A stretch of DNA of 64,000 nt from Billgrantia pellis (lineage in GTDB: Bacteria > Pseudomonadota > Gammaproteobacteria > Pseudomonadales > Halomonadaceae), in assembly GCF_008297955.1 (NCBI RefSeq), contig NZ_VTPY01000001.1:124001-188000 (forward strand). Reading direction: 5' to 3'. This document shows positions 20,247-31,153 of this stretch, one piece after another. The stretch's first letter is position 1. The number at the start of each line of letters is the position of its first letter. Under the pieces are notes generated by a model that worked only from the letters and a program-made list of their open reading frames with translations, did not search any database and was not told the origin of the DNA. Both the position numbers and the translations under genes were made by a program.

Positions 20247-20412
20247 GAGCTGTGTGTCCTCGCACGGATTGAGTGTTATGAACAGCTGGAAAAGGTACCA
20301 TATTCGAGGCCTGTCGGGCACGCTTCTCGCGCCTGGGACGGTGCCATCTCGCTTGCTGCATGGAGGCGGCGATGATACCGTTTGCCTCCGCACTGGTCCC
20401 GGTCTGCACTAG

Positions 20413-21462
<1,050 letters not shown>

Positions 21463-21608
21463 CGTAGGCGCAAGGCCGGCATTGGTACGGCTTGGGACCC
21501 CCCGGCCGGTGAGGTTTCAAGCCGCCGCTTGACGCCGCAAGACCGAGCATCGGTGTCTGCAGAACGGGTCTGTGAGAATCGACGAATAAATTAAGCGCCG
21601 CCGGTCGG

Positions 21609-22550
21609 TTGGCGCCTGGTGCGGGGGGAACGTTTATCAAACCGCTGTTCTCGCACGCTTCCGTGCCTGGCTACCGCATGCTGCTGTGTGCGGTAGTCGC
21701 GGCTGCGCTGATGTTCGTCGATCATCGGTTCACTCGCATGGAGGAGGTGCGTGGCCATCTCACTACCCTGGTCGCTCCCATCCAATGGTTGGTCGCCGTG
21801 CCCAGCGATGTGCTTGCCTGGGGCTCGCTGGCGCTTTCCGAACAGCGCGCTCTGGTGGAGGAGAACCGCCGCCTGCGCGAGCAGATTCTGCACTTGTCGC
21901 ACCGTGTCCAGCATATGTCGAGCCTGACCGCCGAGAACGTGCGCCTGCGCGAGCTCCTTGGCGCCGCCGCACGCCTGGATGCGCCCTATATCACCGCCGA
22001 ACTGCTGTCGCTGGATGCCGACCCCTTCACTCATCAGATGGTGATCGACCGCGGTCGCCGCGACGGCGCCTTCGTTGGACAGCCGGTCATGGATGCCTCA
22101 GGTCTGGTGGGGCAGGTGACGGCGGTTTCCGCTTATTCCAGCCGGGTGTTGATGGTAGCCGACGTCAGCCACGCGCTACCGGTTCAGATCAACCGCAACG
22201 GGCTGCGCTTCGTGCTGCAGGGTAGCGGCCAGTACGATGCCCTACGTGTGCTGCACGTGCCGGATACGGCCGACATCCGTGAGGGCGACCTGCTGGTCAC
22301 CTCGGGCCTGGCCGGCCGTTTTCCGCCGGGCTACCCGGTGGCACGCGTCACGGAGGTGGTCCACGATCCGGGACAGCCGTTCGCACGGGTCACGGCTGCC
22401 CCCGTCGCCCGCTTGCAGCGGTCGCGACACTTCCTGCTGATCTTCCCCCCCGAGCCGGCGCCGGTACCCGACGATGCGCTGTGGGATCGTGAGCCGGTCG
22501 ACGACATGGGCGACATCGAATCGCCCCCGGCGGCACAGGGGGAAGGGTAA
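21609..22550 (+). CDS. mreC: rod shape-determining protein MreC
   Basis: Bitopic inner-membrane protein linking MreB to the periplasmic elongasome. It has an N-terminal membrane helix (YRMLLCAVVAAALMFVDHRF), then a coiled coil (ENRRLREQILHL) and the beta-rich periplasmic domain with VIDRGRRDGAFVGQPVMDASGLVGQV and SGLAGRFPPGYPVARV. The start is doubtful. The listed TTG at 21609 has no ribosome-binding site, while GGGGGGA at 21623-21629 is correctly spaced for an ATC codon at 21636 that would begin IKPLFSHAS, close to the usual family start; the next ATG (21678) would remove the cytoplasmic tail. The end is firm; it overlaps mreD by one base. Confidence 0.9.
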   Translation: MAPGAGGTFIKPLFSHASVPGYRMLLCAVVAAALMFVDHRFTRMEEVRGHLTTLVAPIQWLVAVPSDVLAWGSLALSEQRALVEENRRLREQILHLSHRVQHMSSLTAENVRLRELLGAAARLDAPYITAELLSLDADPFTHQMVIDRGRRDGAFVGQPVMDASGLVGQVTAVSAYSSRVLMVADVSHALPVQINRNGLRFVLQGSGQYDALRVLHVPDTADIREGDLLVTSGLAGRFPPGYPVARVTEVVHDPGQPFARVTAAPVARLQRSRHFLLIFPPEPAPVPDDALWDREPVDDMGDIESPPAAQGEG

Positions 22551-23041
22551 TGGCCACCGGGTATCGCACCTCGCTACTGTGGATCTGGCTTACGCTGTTG
22601 CTGGCGCTAAGCCTTCAGGTCATGCCCCTGGCCGAGGGCTGGCAAATATGGCGTCCCGACTGGCTGGGCCTGATGCTTCTCTATTGGTGCATGTCGGCAC
22701 CCGACCGGGTGGGCGTTCTTCACGGCTTCGTGTTGGGACTGTTGCTCGACCTGATCGAGGCGGCGCCGCTGGGTCAGAACGCCTTGCTGCTATCGCTGCT
22801 CGCCTTTCTCTCGGCGCTGATCTACCCGCGCTTTCGTGCCTACTCGCTGTTGCAGCAGGCCCTGTTGGTACTGGTACTGCTGGGCCTGGTGCAACTGGTC
22901 GAGCAGTGGCTGCGCACTCTATTCGGCTCCTTCTCGATGCATCTGGCCTTCCTGCTGCCCTCGCTGATCGGGGCCATACTCTGGCCGTGGTGGACCACCA
23001 TGTTTCAGGCCTTCGAACGTCGCCTGTCGGGTGGGGAGTGA
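22550..23041 (+). CDS. mreD: rod shape-determining protein MreD
   Basis: Small polytopic membrane protein of the elongasome, 163 residues with about five hydrophobic segments ([17 protein letters not shown] first) and the family motif [34 protein letters not shown]. The ATG overlaps the mreC stop (TAATG) and has GGGGAAGGG ahead, so translation is coupled. The following maf gene begins five bases after its stop. Confidence 0.95.
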   Translation: MATGYRTSLLWIWLTLLLALSLQVMPLAEGWQIWRPDWLGLMLLYWCMSAPDRVGVLHGFVLGLLLDLIEAAPLGQNALLLSLLAFLSALIYPRFRAYSLLQQALLVLVLLGLVQLVEQWLRTLFGSFSMHLAFLLPSLIGAILWPWWTTMFQAFERRLSGGE

Positions 23042-23045
23042 GGGC

Positions 23046-23678
23046 ATGGCGATGGCAACCCGAACGCCTCCGGACGCTCGCTCTGCCGATGCTTCGATGC
23101 TGTGCCTGGCGTCGGCCTCTCCACGGCGGCGTGAACTGCTGGCCTCGATCGGTGTCAGGGTCGAGGTGAAGCCGGTCGCTATCGACGAGACGCCGCGCCC
23201 CGGCGAGATCGCCGAAGCCTATGTGCTACGGTTGGCGCGCGAGAAGGCAATGGCCGGAGCGCAGCTTTCGCCGTTGCCCACGCTGGGGTCCGATACTGCC
23301 GTCGTGTGCGACGGCCAAATCCTCGGCAAGCCGGGTGGAGCGGACGAGGCGGCGGCGATGCTGCGGCGATTGTCGGGACGGGACCACCAGGTACTGACCG
23401 CCGTCGCCGTGACGGGGCCGGTAGGCCTACTGGATGTCTGCGTGGCGACAAGGGTGCGGATGCGCGACATTGACGAGCACGAGATTGCAGCCTACTGGGC
23501 CACCGGCGAACCGGCCGACAAGGCAGGTGGCTATGCCATACAAGGGCTGGCGGCGGTGTTTGTCGAGCGCATCGAGGGCAGCCACTCCGCGGTCGTCGGG
23601 CTGCCGCTGTTCGAGACCGCGCGTCTGCTGGCGCGACAGCGTGTGCCGCTGTGGTGCGTACAAGGGAATGCCGTCTAG
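23046..23678 (+). CDS. maf: Maf-like nucleotide pyrophosphatase
   Basis: House-cleaning nucleoside triphosphate pyrophosphatase (YhdE branch: dTTP, UTP and modified pyrimidine nucleotides), 210 residues. It has [17 protein letters not shown], the catalytic [16 protein letters not shown], and [35 protein letters not shown]. The ATG at 23046 follows a G-rich GTGAGGG; a second ATG two codons on is equally possible. Location between mreD and rng is the classical arrangement. Confidence 0.94.
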   Translation: MAMATRTPPDARSADASMLCLASASPRRRELLASIGVRVEVKPVAIDETPRPGEIAEAYVLRLAREKAMAGAQLSPLPTLGSDTAVVCDGQILGKPGGADEAAAMLRRLSGRDHQVLTAVAVTGPVGLLDVCVATRVRMRDIDEHEIAAYWATGEPADKAGGYAIQGLAAVFVERIEGSHSAVVGLPLFETARLLARQRVPLWCVQGNAV

Positions 23679-23689
23679 CCGACTCCCTA

Positions 23690-23698
23690 TGTCATAAT
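23690..23698 (+). promoter_or_regulatory. extended -10 promoter ahead of rng
   Basis: TGT followed by CATAAT (five of six), an extended -10 box, in the 51-base gap between maf and rng. No good -35 box is seen 16-18 bases upstream. It would give rng a secondary start separate from the mre transcript. Confidence 0.35.
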
Positions 23699-23729
23699 GC
23701 GGCGAAGACGAATTGGACAAGGATTCCGC

Positions 23730-25193
23730 ATGAGCGGCGAAGTACTCATCAACCTGACGCCGATGGAAACCCGCGTTGCCGTGGTGGAGAACGGCGTACT
23801 GCAGGAGGCGCTGATCGAGCGCACGCGGCGGCGCGGCATCGTCGGCAATATCTATAAGGGTCGCGTGGTGAGGGTGCTTCCCGGCATGCAGGCCGCCTTC
23901 GTCGACATCGGCCTCGACCGGGCGGCTTTCATTCACGCCCACGAAGTGATGCCGCCGGGTACGCCGCCAGAGGAACAGGTCTCGATCGGCCAGTTGTTGC
24001 ACGAGGGGCAGGCCCTGGTGGTACAGGTAACCAAGGACCCCATCGGCACCAAGGGGGCGCGCCTGACCACGCACCTGTCGGTGCCGTCACGCTATCTGGT
24101 CTATATGCCCGATTCTCCCCACAACGGTGTCTCCCAGCGCATCGAGGACGAGCGTGAACGCGAGCGTTTGCGCGAGCTGCTCGAAGTCTGCCAGAGCGAG
24201 CAGGAGATCGAGGTCACCGGTGGCTTCATCGTGCGCACGGCGGCCGAGAGCGTGGGTAGGGACGAACTCTACGCCGATATGCACTTCCTGCTGCGGCTGT
24301 GGCGCAAGGTCAGCGAGCGCAAGCTGACCGCCCCCGCGCCCAGTGTGATATACGACGACTTGCCGTTGTTCATCCGCACCCTGCGGGACCTGATGCGCGA
24401 CGAGATCGAAAAGGTGCGTATCGACTCGCGGGAGAACTACGTCAAGCTGGTCGAGTTCGCCGAAGAATTCATGCCGGACTCCAGCGCCCGCATCGAGTAC
24501 TACCCGGGTGAACGGCCCATCTTCGATCTCTACAGCGTCGAGGATGAGATCCAGAAGGCGCTGGGTCGCAAGGTGCAGCTCAAGTCCGGTGGCTACCTGG
24601 TGATCGATCCCACCGAGGCGATGACGACCATCGACGTCAACACCGGCGGCTACGTGGGGCATCGCAATCTCGAGGAAACCATATTCAAGACCAACCTCGA
24701 GGCGGCCAACGCCATCGCCCGCCAGCTGCGTCTGCGCAACCTGGGCGGCATCATCATCATCGATTTCATCGACATGGAAGATCCCGAGCATCAGCGCCAG
24801 GTGCTGCGAGTGCTCGAAAAGGCGCTGGAGCGTGACCATGCCAAGACCAAGTGCACCGGGGTCACCGAGTTGGGACTGGTGCAGTTGACGCGCAAGCGCA
24901 CACGCGAGAGCCTGGAGCAGACCTTATGCGAGGCATGTCCCACCTGTAGCGGGCGGGGCACCCTGAAAACCGCCGAGACGGTCTGCTACGAAATCTTCCG
25001 CGAGATCCTGCGCGAGGAACGCGCCTACAACGCGGAAACCTATATGGTACTGGCCTCTCAGCCGGTGGTGGATCGGTTGCTCGACGAGGAATCGGCCGCG
25101 GTGGCCGATCTGGAAAGCTTCATTGGCAAGACCATCCGCTTCCAGGTCGAGGGGCACTATTCCCAGGAGCAGTACGATATCGTACTGATGTGA
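23730..25193 (+). CDS. rng: ribonuclease G
   Basis: Endoribonuclease that matures the 5' end of 16S rRNA and degrades some mRNAs. It is 487 residues: an S1 domain (IVGNIYKGRVVRVLPGMQAAFVDIGLDRAAFIHA), 5' sensor region, DNase I-like catalytic part with VNTGGYVGHRNLEETIF and IIIIDFIDME (metal-binding aspartates), and the zinc-link CEACPTCSGRGT. The C-terminus YSQEQYDIVLM and lack of a long disordered tail mark RNase G rather than RNase E. The start at 23730 is set by AAGGA 8 bases ahead and the family beginning MSGEVLINLTPMETR; upstream codons are not supported. Confidence 0.96.
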   Translation: MSGEVLINLTPMETRVAVVENGVLQEALIERTRRRGIVGNIYKGRVVRVLPGMQAAFVDIGLDRAAFIHAHEVMPPGTPPEEQVSIGQLLHEGQALVVQVTKDPIGTKGARLTTHLSVPSRYLVYMPDSPHNGVSQRIEDERERERLRELLEVCQSEQEIEVTGGFIVRTAAESVGRDELYADMHFLLRLWRKVSERKLTAPAPSVIYDDLPLFIRTLRDLMRDEIEKVRIDSRENYVKLVEFAEEFMPDSSARIEYYPGERPIFDLYSVEDEIQKALGRKVQLKSGGYLVIDPTEAMTTIDVNTGGYVGHRNLEETIFKTNLEAANAIARQLRLRNLGGIIIIDFIDMEDPEHQRQVLRVLEKALERDHAKTKCTGVTELGLVQLTRKRTRESLEQTLCEACPTCSGRGTLKTAETVCYEIFREILREERAYNAETYMVLASQPVVDRLLDEESAAVADLESFIGKTIRFQVEGHYSQEQYDIVLM

Positions 25194-25200
25194 GCGGCCG

Positions 25201-28200
25201 ATGTATCCGCTTCGCCTGGTCGCTCGCTGGACGCTTACCCTGCTGGCCGTCGTGCTGGCGCTGGTGGCCGTGCTCACGCTGTTGCTGCGCTTTGCCCTGA
25301 CGCAAATCGACGAACTGGCGCCGCGCGTGGAGCGGCTGCTGGAAGCGCGCTCGGGCGCGTCGGTGCGCCTGGCGCAGCTAGAAGCCCGCATGGTCGGGCT
25401 GGATCCGACACTGGAGAGCGGCGGCCTCACCGTCACCACCCGCGAGGACGACACCGGCCTGCCACTGCTCGAGGTCGGGCATGCCCGGATGCGACTCGAC
25501 ACCGCTGCCAGCCTGCGCGCGGGCATGCCGGTAATCGCGGATGCCCGCCTGAGCGGACTGACGCTGCACCTCTACCAGGATGAACAGGGCGACTGGCACT
25601 GGCCCGACCCCGCCGATCTTCCCGCGGCGCTGATAGAGGGCGAGTTCGACCTCAGCCAGATGGATGCCATGGTCGGGCAGCTCCTGCGCCAGCGGGCCTG
25701 GGTCGAGGACGTGAGGCTGGTGCTGCATGGCCGCACCCGCAGACTCGACATGACGGCGCCGCGCCTGCTGCTTACCGGCGACGACCGACATGCTCACCTG
25801 GAAGGCGAAGTGCACCTGATGGGGCAGGAGGAAGCGACGCTGCAGGCCGCACTGGAGGTCTTCCCCGGCCCTGGCGGGCTGCGCGATTTCAGTGCCGCGC
25901 TGCAGGCCGAGATGAAGCTCGATACCTTGATCGACCTGGTAGAGGTCTTCACTTACGGCGATCCTCTGCAGTTGGAGGATGCCAGCGGTGACGTGACGCT
26001 CTGGGGCCGCTGGCACCGAGGTGCCCTGGCCGATGCCCGCCTTGACGTCGACGTGCCGCGTCTCGCCCTACGGCGCGACGACGAACCCATCGTGCTGGAG
26101 CCCTTCCGTGCCCGTGGCCAGTGGCTGCGGGGCGACGAAGGCTGGGAGGCCTGGCTTCAGGGCGACGCCTCGGCGGCGAACTGGGCGGAGCCGCGAGAGC
26201 TGGAGGACGAGAAGAAGCCGGCGCTGCCTCACTTCTGGCATGTGCGAAGCGACGGCGAGGGCTGGTGGCTCAACACCAGCCAGTTCGAGCTGGCCTCGCT
26301 GGCCGCTTGGCGTGAGCGTGTGCTGTTGCCCGAGGGGTTGATTCGTACCATCGACGCCCTCGACCCCCGCGGACTGGTCACTGGCCTCGGCTTCGGCCGG
26401 CGTGACGGTCAGTGGATCGCTCAGGCTGCCGTGCACCGCGTCGAGGTCTCGCCGCTGGACGAAGTGCCGGGGGGCGGCCCGCTGGATGCCTGGGTCGAGG
26501 CGCGCGACTTCACTGGACGTGTCGAATTCATCGGCGTCGACGGTCCCGTGCTCAGGATTCCTCAGGTCTACGCGGAGCCCATGGCTCTGACACACGCAAG
26601 CGGTGAGGTGCGCTGGACCTACGAAGGGCCGCGTACCTTCGTCAGTGGTCGAGGGCTCAGGGCCGGCTGGCAGGGCGCTGAGGTCGAGGGCGGTTTCGGC
26701 CTGGCAATCGGCGGTGGCATGCGCGGCGGCCTGGGGCTCGATCTGCGTTTTCGCGACGTTGACGCGGTCGATCGACCACTGACCGACTGGCTACCCGTTG
26801 ACGTGATGGGGGAGCAACTGGATGCCTGGCTGGCAGAGGGCGTGGCCGGCCGGGTGCCGGCCGGCGAACTCAAGCTGCACCTGCCACTGCAGCGCGATGG
26901 GCAATCCGTCCCGCCGCGCCTGAGGCTCGATCTCGCGATCGAAGAGGGGCGCCTGCCCTTCGATCCCGAGTGGCCGGCGCTCGAGGCGCTCGAAGGGCAT
27001 CTCACGGCGGGCATCGATACGCTTGAAGCCGAGGTCCACCATGCCGAGAGTCTCGGGATCCGTGGGCGTAACGGGCGCGTGAGTCTCGCCGACGACATGC
27101 TGCGAATCAGCGGTGACCTGACCGCCGACGGCGAAGCGTTGCGCCGCTATCTGCGTGCGCTTCCCGTCGACGGTATGGAGCGGGTCGATGACTGGCGTGG
27201 CGAGGGAAATACTGCCGGCCGGCTTGAACTGGCCATGCGGTTGGGGGAAGGGGGCGAGGACGACTTCACGCTTGCACTGGACACGCAAGTGGCGCTGGAG
27301 CGGCTCGTCTACTTGCCGTTCGACGTGGCCTTCCGTGACCTCAATGGGCCGCTCACCTGGCAGCAGCGTAACGAGGAGGGCGGCCTGGCGGGCCGTCTCG
27401 AGGCGGGTCTGCTCGGTGGGCCGATCAGCGCTGACATCGATACCCTGGAGGGGCGCGTGGAGCTCGAAGGGGCAATGCAAGTCGCGCGCCTGCTCGAGGT
27501 CGGCGGTGTAGGCGGCCTCGGCACGCGTTTCTCCGGGCGGTTGCCCTGGCGTGGTCGGTTGACGCTGGGCGACTCTCGCAACACCTTTCGCTTTGACAGC
27601 AGCCTTCAAGGTGTCGCGATCGATCTGCCACCCCCGCTTGGCAAGACGGCCGGCGAGTCGCGTCCGCTGTGGCTGGAGGCCGATCTGGATCGGGAACGGG
27701 TGGAGGCGGAGCTCGGCGGAGAGGCCCGCTTGCGCTGGCGTGGGCTGCCCTATTCCGACCTGGGGCAAGGGCAGCTGTGGTTCGGGCGACTGCCCGACGC
27801 ACCGATCTGGCCCGAGCGTGAAGGCTGGGAGGCGACGTTCTACCAGTCACGTCTGGACCTGCGCGAATGGGTCTCGGCGCTCACCCCCATGACCGGAAGC
27901 GGCGCAGAAACGCTCTCTGGTGCCGAGGCCGTGAATCGACTGCGGATCGAGGCCGCTTGCCTGGTAGGCCCCCGCGAAGGCTGTCTCGGCCCGATGACCT
28001 TCGAGGCGCGCCCGCGCGCCGACGCGGGGTGGCGGGTCGACCTCGAGGGGAGCTTGCTCGAAGGTCACTTCGATTACCGCCCGGCAGTCGACGCGGCGCT
28101 GGATATCGCGCTGGAACGACTGACCCTCGATGGCCTGCTACCGGCGCAGACGGGAGGAACGGGAGAGTTGCTAGAGGAGCTGGATGTGCCTCCCGACCCG

Positions 28201-29037
28201 ACGCCGCTGCCGGCATGGATCGCCGAGTTGCCGAACGGGCGCCTGCGGATTGCCGACATTCGCTATCAGGGGCGCGACATGGGGCCGCTCACGACCCGTT
28301 GGGAGAGCGAGCCTGAACGACTCGTACTGGGGCCTCTGGGGCTGACGCTGGGGCGGGTATCGGCGACGGGTGAGCTGGTCTGGGAGTCCGCAGGTCCGGA
28401 CGACAGCTTGACTCGGTCGCGGTTCAACCTGGACGGCAGCGACCTGGGATCCGCATTGGAGGTGCTCGGGCAGCCGGTTTCCATCCGCAGTGGCGAGGCT
28501 CGGGTGCGAAGCCAGCTGGCCTGGCCGGGGCCTCCCTGGCAGTTCGCTCTGGCCCGTTCGCGCGGCAGCCTCGATGTGGAGCTGCGCGACGGTCGCTTCG
28601 TTCAGTTGGAATCGCCCACGGCGCGGCTGGTCGGGCTGCTGAACGTGGATAACCTGCTACGCCGGCTGCGCATGGACTTTTCCGACGTTACCGGCCAGGG
28701 CACGGCCTTCGATCGCGTGAGCGGGGCTGCTACCCTTTATGAAGGCGTTCTCGAGACGAACGGGCCGGTACGCATCGACGGGCCGGCGACCACTTTCACT
28801 CTTGACGGCACAGTGGATCTTGCGCGCCGGGAACTCGACCAGCACCTGAGCGTCACAGTCCCGGTAAGCAGCAATTTGCCGTTGGCCGCCGTCATTGCTG
28901 GAGCACCGGTGGTGGGAGGAGCGCTCTTCATTGCCGATCGCCTGTTTGGTCGCGTTCTCGATCGAGCCACCCGAATTCACTATCGCGTGCGCGGTCCCTG
29001 GACCTCGCCCGAGATCAAATTGGAAACTGCCGAATGA
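25201..29037 (+). CDS. yhdP: YhdP/AsmA-like lipid-transport family protein
   Basis: Very large (1278 residues) inner-membrane-anchored periplasmic protein of the YhdP/TIGR02099 family. In E. coli, YhdP, TamB and YdbH redundantly carry phospholipid to the outer membrane. One N-terminal membrane helix ([22 protein letters not shown]) is followed by a long repetitive beta-rich body that should form a hydrophobic groove, and a conserved C-terminal DUF3971/AsmA-like end ([49 protein letters not shown]). It follows rng by seven bases and overlaps tldD by four (ATGA), so it is part of that operon. Confidence 0.92.
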   Translation: MYPLRLVARWTLTLLAVVLALVAVLTLLLRFALTQIDELAPRVERLLEARSGASVRLAQLEARMVGLDPTLESGGLTVTTREDDTGLPLLEVGHARMRLDTAASLRAGMPVIADARLSGLTLHLYQDEQGDWHWPDPADLPAALIEGEFDLSQMDAMVGQLLRQRAWVEDVRLVLHGRTRRLDMTAPRLLLTGDDRHAHLEGEVHLMGQEEATLQAALEVFPGPGGLRDFSAALQAEMKLDTLIDLVEVFTYGDPLQLEDASGDVTLWGRWHRGALADARLDVDVPRLALRRDDEPIVLEPFRARGQWLRGDEGWEAWLQGDASAANWAEPRELEDEKKPALPHFWHVRSDGEGWWLNTSQFELASLAAWRERVLLPEGLIRTIDALDPRGLVTGLGFGRRDGQWIAQAAVHRVEVSPLDEVPGGGPLDAWVEARDFTGRVEFIGVDGPVLRIPQVYAEPMALTHASGEVRWTYEGPRTFVSGRGLRAGWQGAEVEGGFGLAIGGGMRGGLGLDLRFRDVDAVDRPLTDWLPVDVMGEQLDAWLAEGVAGRVPAGELKLHLPLQRDGQSVPPRLRLDLAIEEGRLPFDPEWPALEALEGHLTAGIDTLEAEVHHAESLGIRGRNGRVSLADDMLRISGDLTADGEALRRYLRALPVDGMERVDDWRGEGNTAGRLELAMRLGEGGEDDFTLALDTQVALERLVYLPFDVAFRDLNGPLTWQQRNEEGGLAGRLEAGLLGGPISADIDTLEGRVELEGAMQVARLLEVGGVGGLGTRFSGRLPWRGRLTLGDSRNTFRFDSSLQGVAIDLPPPLGKTAGESRPLWLEADLDRERVEAELGGEARLRWRGLPYSDLGQGQLWFGRLPDAPIWPEREGWEATFYQSRLDLREWVSALTPMTGSGAETLSGAEAVNRLRIEAACLVGPREGCLGPMTFEARPRADAGWRVDLEGSLLEGHFDYRPAVDAALDIALERLTLDGLLPAQTGGTGELLEELDVPPDPTPLPAWIAELPNGRLRIADIRYQGRDMGPLTTRWESEPERLVLGPLGLTLGRVSATGELVWESAGPDDSLTRSRFNLDGSDLGSALEVLGQPVSIRSGEARVRSQLAWPGPPWQFALARSRGSLDVELRDGRFVQLESPTARLVGLLNVDNLLRRLRMDFSDVTGQGTAFDRVSGAATLYEGVLETNGPVRIDGPATTFTLDGTVDLARRELDQHLSVTVPVSSNLPLAAVIAGAPVVGGALFIADRLFGRVLDRATRIHYRVRGPWTSPEIKLETAE

Positions 29038-30488
29038 CGACACCATCACCTGCCCTTCTCGATACCGCCGCCGAGATTCTGTTGCGCCCCGGCGGGCTGG
29101 ACATCGATGCGCTCGATGTCGGCCTGGGCCATGTTCTGACCCCGGGCATCGACTATGCCGATCTCTATTTCCAGCGCAGCTGGCACGAAAGCTGGGTCCT
29201 CGAGGACGGTGAGGTCAAGGAGGCCGGGTACAACATCGACGGCGGAGTCGGAGTGCGTGCGATGGCCGGGGAGAAGACCGGGTTCGCCTATTCCAATCAG
29301 ATTACCGCCGATGCGCTGGCCGAGACGGGGCGTACGGCATCGGGCATCGTGCGCAGCGGCCGTCGCATGGCGGTCGCACCGCGTGTGGCGAGTCAGTCGG
29401 CGCCGCGCTATGCCGACATCGATCCGCTCGCCGGGCTCAAGGCCGAAGATAAGATCGCTCTGCTCAAGCAGGCCGATCGGATCGCGCGGGCCGCAGACCC
29501 CTCCGTGGTTCAGGTCAGTGCATCGCTCACGGGCGAATACGAGGTGATGCTGGTGCGAGCCAGCGACGGCACGCTGGCCGCGGACATACGTCCCTTGGTG
29601 CGGTTCAACGTCAGCGTGATTGCGGCGAAAGGCGGGCGGCGCGAGCGCGGCAGCGCCGGCGGCGGCGGTCGCTACGCCATGGCCCGCCTGCGCGACGAGA
29701 ACGTGGCCGAGCGTTTCGCCAAGGAGGCGGTGCGCCAGGCGCTGGTCAACCTGGAAGCGGTGGATGCCCCGGCGGGCCAGCTACCCGTGGTGCTCGGTCC
29801 CGGCTGGCCCGGCATATTGCTTCACGAAGCGGTGGGGCATGGCCTGGAGGGCGATTTCAATCGCAAGGGCAGCTCCGCTTTCGCCGACCGTATGGGGCAA
29901 CGCGTGGCGGCTCCCGGTGTGACGGTCGTCGACGATGCCACTCTGGCCGACCGACGCGGCTCGATGAGCGTGGACGACGAGGGTACGCCGGGCCAGTACA
30001 CGCCGTTGATCGAGGACGGCATCCTCACCGGCTACATGCAGGACAAGCTCAATGCGCGGCTGATGGGCATGCAGCCCACCGGTAATGCCCGGCGAGAGTC
30101 CTTCGCTCATCTACCGATGCCGCGCATGACCAATACCTATATGCTTGCCGGCCAGGACGATCCCGCCGATATCATCGGAAGCGTTCGACGTGGCCTCTAT
30201 GCGGTCAGCTTCGGCGGCGGCCAGGTCGATATCACCTCGGGCAAGTTCGTGTTCTCGGCCAGCGAAGCCTACCTGATCGAGGACGGCCGCATCACCGCTC
30301 CGGTCAAGGGTGCCACCTTGATCGGCAACGGACCGGAGGCGATGGGGCGGGTGTCGATGATCGGACATGACCTGGAGCTCGACACCGGTATCGGCGTGTG
30401 CGGCAAGGAGGGGCAGGGCGTGCCCGTGGGCGTAGGACAGCCGACGCTGAAGCTGGACGAGCTCACCGTCGGCGGAACGCAATCCTGA
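29034..30488 (+). CDS. tldD: metalloprotease subunit TldD
   Basis: Catalytic subunit of the TldD/TldE zinc metalloprotease, which trims unfolded or modified peptides (microcin B17 maturation, CcdA decay in E. coli). It is 484 residues with the metal-binding [20 protein letters not shown] and C-terminal [20 protein letters not shown]. The ATG overlaps the yhdP stop. Its partner TldE (PmbA) is encoded nearby at 31154 on the same strand, with only darP (opposite strand) between them. In relatives I remember a nitrilase gene sits between yhdP and tldD; here there is none. Confidence 0.96.
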   Translation: MTTPSPALLDTAAEILLRPGGLDIDALDVGLGHVLTPGIDYADLYFQRSWHESWVLEDGEVKEAGYNIDGGVGVRAMAGEKTGFAYSNQITADALAETGRTASGIVRSGRRMAVAPRVASQSAPRYADIDPLAGLKAEDKIALLKQADRIARAADPSVVQVSASLTGEYEVMLVRASDGTLAADIRPLVRFNVSVIAAKGGRRERGSAGGGGRYAMARLRDENVAERFAKEAVRQALVNLEAVDAPAGQLPVVLGPGWPGILLHEAVGHGLEGDFNRKGSSAFADRMGQRVAAPGVTVVDDATLADRRGSMSVDDEGTPGQYTPLIEDGILTGYMQDKLNARLMGMQPTGNARRESFAHLPMPRMTNTYMLAGQDDPADIIGSVRRGLYAVSFGGGQVDITSGKFVFSASEAYLIEDGRITAPVKGATLIGNGPEAMGRVSMIGHDLELDTGIGVCGKEGQGVPVGVGQPTLKLDELTVGGTQS

Positions 30489-30507
30489 GGATAGAGAGCC
30501 TTGTCAT

Positions 30508-31014
30508 TTACAGTCCGGCGGTATCGCGGATCAGGCGGAACAGCTTACGCGCATTGGCCGGAGGTTTGCCCCGTTCGCGTTCGCTCTTGGCGTTGCGGAT
30601 CAGCTGGCGCAGCGCCTGACGATCGACGTCGGGGTGCTCCTCGATGAAGGCTTCCACGGCGGCATCGCCTTCGTCGATGAGTCGGTCGCGCCACTTTTCG
30701 AGGCGATGGAAGGCCAGATCGCGGCGGCGGCTCTCCTGCTCGATCTCGTCGAAGATGGCCTGGATCGTTTCCAGGTCCTCGCGTCGCATGAGCTTGCCGA
30801 CGTACTGCATGTGGCGGCGGCGGCCTTCGTGGGAGCGGATGCGAGAGGTTTCCTCGATGGCCGCCAGCATGTCCTCCGAGAGAGGGAAGCGGGCTCGCTC
30901 GGCGGGGTTCATGGCAATGATCCGTTCGCCCAGCGCCTGCAGCGCATGCATTTCGCGCTTGAGCTGGGACTTGCTGGGCCGATCGTCGGCGGGAGAGGGA
31001 GCGTCCTGAGTCAT
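30508..31014 (-). CDS. darP: ribosome-associated protein DarP (YjgA, DUF615)
   Basis: A 168-residue helical, highly charged protein of the YjgA family. In E. coli it binds late 50S precursors and helps assemble the peptidyl-transferase centre. The family signature is SKSQLKREMHALQALGERI near the N-terminus, with RREGRRRH-type SHEGRRRHMQYVGKLMR and RQLIRNAKSERERGKPPANARKLFR at the end. It is convergent with tldD and divergent from pmbA. The start is the only ATG that keeps the full family N-terminus. Confidence 0.94.
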   Translation of the reverse strand: MTQDAPSPADDRPSKSQLKREMHALQALGERIIAMNPAERARFPLSEDMLAAIEETSRIRSHEGRRRHMQYVGKLMRREDLETIQAIFDEIEQESRRRDLAFHRLEKWRDRLIDEGDAAVEAFIEEHPDVDRQALRQLIRNAKSERERGKPPANARKLFRLIRDTAGL

Positions 31015-31078
31015 GCCGGATCCAATTCGTTAGGTGCGCGCGGTTGGCCGCGATGGTCAAGGTAGAGCGAAGTGCCGC

Positions 31079-31087
31079 AGTATACCA
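31079..31087 (-). promoter_or_regulatory. extended -10 promoter for darP
   Basis: Read on the minus strand: TGG then TATACT, an extended -10 (TGnTATACT). Initiation would fall near 31072, about 58 bases before the darP start. No clear -35 box, which is usual for extended -10 promoters. Confidence 0.45.
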
Positions 31088-31153
31088 GCCCGTTGCAGGA
31101 TGGCGGGAAGACATGTTTGGTGGCCGGTACGACCGGTAACGAGGGAGAATGAC

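Noticed and set aside
21463..21608. Search for a terminator or attenuator between mreB and mreC
   Set aside because: The gap has a CCGGCCGG palindrome but no stable stem with a T-tail; mreBCD is best taken as one transcript.
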